This document shows positions 4,005 through 6,257 of a DNA stretch of 6,257 bases, in pieces. This DNA is from an uncultured Halioglobus sp. (GTDB lineage Bacteria > Pseudomonadota > Gammaproteobacteria > Pseudomonadales > Halieaceae), in contig CAJQQW010000028.1 of the NCBI GenBank assembly GCA_905480565.1, positions 1 to 6,257 of the forward strand, in the 5' to 3' direction. The position numbers and the translations under genes are program-made. The notes beneath the pieces are model-generated. The model worked only from the letters and a program-made list of their open reading frames with translations. It searched no databases and was not told the DNA's origin. The first letter of the stretch is position 1. The number at the start of each line of letters is the position of its first letter.

Positions 4005-6257
4005 ATGACACCAGCCTGTGCCAGCCCTCATTCTTGTGCTCTCCGTGCGGCCCTGCATCTGACCCTGGCGGCACTGGCCTTGATGATCGCCCTGTTGGCC
4101 CGCGCCGAGGATAACAAGCAACCGGCCTGTAACGCCACCGATGCAGCCAAATTGCAGGGCTGCGACACAAGCGAGCAGCACGCGGATGATGCTACTTTCA
4201 GAGCGCTGGACTGGTGGCCCCTCGATACGGTACCCGAGTCTCTGATAGACAGGGAGTGCATCATCTGCGGTGGCCGGTATATCGATCCTCTCGCTGAAAA
4301 TGCCGTTCCAGCAGACCGCTCCAGAGACATCAACGCGGATGCGGATAGCTCCTGGATGAAGGGCAGCGAAGTCATCCTCATCGGCAATGCCAACGCCACG
4401 CAGGGGGCTCGTGACATGCGCGCTGACAAGCTGGTGGTCGATCGCGAGGAAGAGTCCGCCATACTCAGCGGCAATGTGATTCTGCGGGAACCGGGCATCA
4501 AAGTGCGTGGCGATAGTGCAGAAATCCAGTCCCGGACGGGCGAAGCGACCGTTTTTAATGGTGAGTTCGTTTTGCACCGGGAGCACATACGCGGCACATC
4601 TGACATCCTCGAGCGAGATGAGGATGGCCTGATACACATCCACAATGGCAGTTTCACCTATTGCCCGCCCGGTGAGGACGACTGGGTGATTTACTCCAAG
4701 GACATGGTCATCGACCTGGAAGAGGGCCTGGCAACCGCCACCAACGCGCGGATCGAAACCGGTGGCACCCCGGTTTTCTATACTCCCTGGCTGAGCATCC
4801 CACTGGATGACAGGCGACGCACTGGCCTGTTGTGGCCCTCCTGGGGCAACGACTCCAGCGGCGGACTGGATGTCAGCGTACCCATATACCTCAACCTGGC
4901 GCCCAATTACGACGCCACCTACGCGCCCCGCTACATCGAGGAGCGAGGACTGGATCACCAGCTCCAATTACGCTATACGAACCCCCTGGTTGGCGACTGG
5001 TTCGCCGGTGGCGCCTATTTACACGATGATGATAAATACAAAGAGAGGTTCCCCGACGCAAGTTCAGACCGCTGGCTCGGAGTCATCAGGCAAAGCGGCC
5101 TGTTCCAGCAACGCTGGCGCTCCAGAATCAATTACAGCAAGGCCAGCGACGTCGACTACATGCAAGACCTGGAGACCGCCAATATAGACGATCTGCGCAG
5201 AACCAACCTGCTGCAACTGGGGTCTGTAGACTATCTTGGTGACAACTGGCTCACTACAGCGAAGGTACAGAGCTTCCAGTCTTTGGCAGACGATATTTCC
5301 AACCAGTACGAGATCCTGCCTCAAATCACCACCCGGTATCGCGGCAGTGGTCAACCTTTCTCATTGCAACCTATAGCGATGACGCAGTATTCCAATTTCG
5401 GCGCTGATCGCGACGTGGTCACGGGGGAGCGTCTCTATGGGGAAGCGGGCGTGAGCTATCCCATGGCCTGGCCCTTTGGGTTCCTGACCCCGGAGCTTAA
5501 ATACCGTCAGGTGGCCTACGACTTGAGCGACGCGACCACCTTTTCCGATAACACCCCGTCTGCCGGTTCAGCGGTGGCCAACCTCGACGGTGGGCTGTTT
5601 TTCGAGCGCAATATGCGTTTTGCCGGCAAAAATCTGATGCAAACGCTCGAGCCCCGCGCCTACTATCTGTACAGCGAACGCGCAGACCAGACTGATCAGC
5701 CCGTCTTCGACAGTGCAGAGTTGACCTTCGGCTACTCCCAGTTATTCCGGGATACGCGCTTCTCCGGCCACGACCGATTGGATGACGCTAACCAAGTATC
5801 GCTTGGGGTGACCAGCCGGCTGATTGATGATCACTCCGGTCGTACTTTGCTGTCAGCAAGCGTTGGACAGATCTATTATTTCGAGGACCGCAAGGTGAGA
5901 CTGAACCGCGTGGCAGAACCTCTCGACGAAAAAAGCTCCGAGATAGCGGGCAATCTGACCATAACGCCAACCCGTGACATCGTAATGCGATCCAGCCTGG
6001 TCTGGGACCCCAACGAGGATCAGGTTGATTCCGGATTCGCATTGGCCAGCTACAAGCCTGATAATGGCAGCGTGTTCAACCTCGGCTACACCTTCCGACG
6101 TCCCAGCGACACCGGCATTTTCGGGCAGACAAAGACAGACGAGGCCAGCGCATCGAGTTTCCTGCCCCTCGACAATAACTGGAGTATTTTTGGGGCTATA
6201 CGCTATTCACTGGAAAACAGTATCGGCATAGAAGATATGATTGGGGTCGAATATGAT
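4005..6257 (+). CDS. lptD: LPS-assembly outer membrane protein LptD, first 751 residues, cut by window edge
   Basis: LptD, plugged by the lipoprotein LptE, is the outer membrane translocon that inserts lipopolysaccharide into the outer leaflet. A signal peptide is clear: a basic start, a hydrophobic run at about residues 15-32, and likely cleavage after ARA (32-34). Next come a linker with four cysteines (C42, C53, C85, C88), the LptA-like jellyroll (about 116-235, including FTYCPPGEDDW with C220, which matches E. coli C173), then the beta-barrel, beginning with VFYTPWLSIPLDDRRRTG (257-274). Other barrel signatures are NQVSLGVTSRLIDD (596-609) and VGQIYYFEDRK (620-630). The frame runs off the right edge at IGVEYD, exactly where homologues continue into the conserved SCC motif, so roughly 80 residues are missing. 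No strong Shine-Dalgarno precedes the ATG; AGG at 3983-3985 is about 19 bases away. The next in-frame ATG would cut into the signal peptide, so 4005 is kept. It is divergent from amgK-murU. Confidence 0.97.
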   Translation, partial: MTPACASPHSCALRAALHLTLAALALMIALLARAEDNKQPACNATDAAKLQGCDTSEQHADDATFRALDWWPLDTVPESLIDRECIICGGRYIDPLAENAVPADRSRDINADADSSWMKGSEVILIGNANATQGARDMRADKLVVDREEESAILSGNVILREPGIKVRGDSAEIQSRTGEATVFNGEFVLHREHIRGTSDILERDEDGLIHIHNGSFTYCPPGEDDWVIYSKDMVIDLEEGLATATNARIETGGTPVFYTPWLSIPLDDRRRTGLLWPSWGNDSSGGLDVSVPIYLNLAPNYDATYAPRYIEERGLDHQLQLRYTNPLVGDWFAGGAYLHDDDKYKERFPDASSDRWLGVIRQSGLFQQRWRSRINYSKASDVDYMQDLETANIDDLRRTNLLQLGSVDYLGDNWLTTAKVQSFQSLADDISNQYEILPQITTRYRGSGQPFSLQPIAMTQYSNFGADRDVVTGERLYGEAGVSYPMAWPFGFLTPELKYRQVAYDLSDATTFSDNTPSAGSAVANLDGGLFFERNMRFAGKNLMQTLEPRAYYLYSERADQTDQPVFDSAELTFGYSQLFRDTRFSGHDRLDDANQVSLGVTSRLIDDHSGRTLLSASVGQIYYFEDRKVRLNRVAEPLDEKSSEIAGNLTITPTRDIVMRSSLVWDPNEDQVDSGFALASYKPDNGSVFNLGYTFRRPSDTGIFGQTKTDEASASSFLPLDNNWSIFGAIRYSLENSIGIEDMIGVEYD

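Noticed and set aside
4002..4967. Long 321-codon minus-strand open frame opposite lptD
   Set aside because: It lies entirely antisense to the lptD signal peptide, jellyroll and early barrel, which are strongly supported by family motifs. Its own translation shows no recognisable domain and is explained by GC-rich codon bias.
1..6257. Mobile element, CRISPR array, tRNA/rRNA or defence system
   Set aside because: No terminal inverted repeats, regularly spaced repeats, transposase motifs or structured RNA signatures were seen, and nearly all the window is accounted for by housekeeping genes.

Overview
The window looks like chromosomal housekeeping DNA from a GC-rich, aerobic gammaproteobacterium of the Pseudomonas/Cellvibrionales-Halieaceae type. 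Four things point there: a full LPS-assembly protein LptD, the AmgK-MurU cell-wall recycling pair (which E. coli lacks), TrpE and Rpe sequences of pseudomonad type, and gene order related to the P. aeruginosa lptD-amgK-murU and rpe-gph-trpE blocks. The genus cannot be fixed from the sequence alone.

Layout from left to right. 1-1146 (minus) is the first 382 codons of trpE, cut by the left edge. 1147-1322 is its control region: a sigma70-type promoter, a 22-residue leader peptide ending in Trp-Arg-Trp, and a short spacer with small inverted repeats. 1323-1441 is a gap with no convincing gene, where related genomes usually carry gph. 1442-2116 (minus) is a complete rpe. 2117-2197 is a short intergenic stretch. 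2198-2881 (minus) is murU, which overlaps amgK (2878-3918, minus) by 4 bases. 3919-4004 is an 86-base divergent intergenic region. 4005-6257 (plus) is lptD, cut by the right edge just before its expected C-terminal cysteine pair.

Functionally there are three themes. LptD inserts lipopolysaccharide into the outer leaflet. AmgK and MurU act in sequence to turn recovered MurNAc into UDP-MurNAc, bypassing MurA/MurB. Rpe (pentose phosphate/Calvin cycle) and TrpE (first committed step to tryptophan) form the third block, with trpE apparently controlled by its own tryptophan-sensing leader.

I see no mobile element, CRISPR array, tRNA, rRNA or defence system, and no sign of a wholly new system. The most rewarding item is the unannotated trp leader peptide and its atypical attenuator: the terminator-like sequence has almost no loop and only three T's. 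The lost gph slot and the cysteine-rich LptD N-terminus come next.
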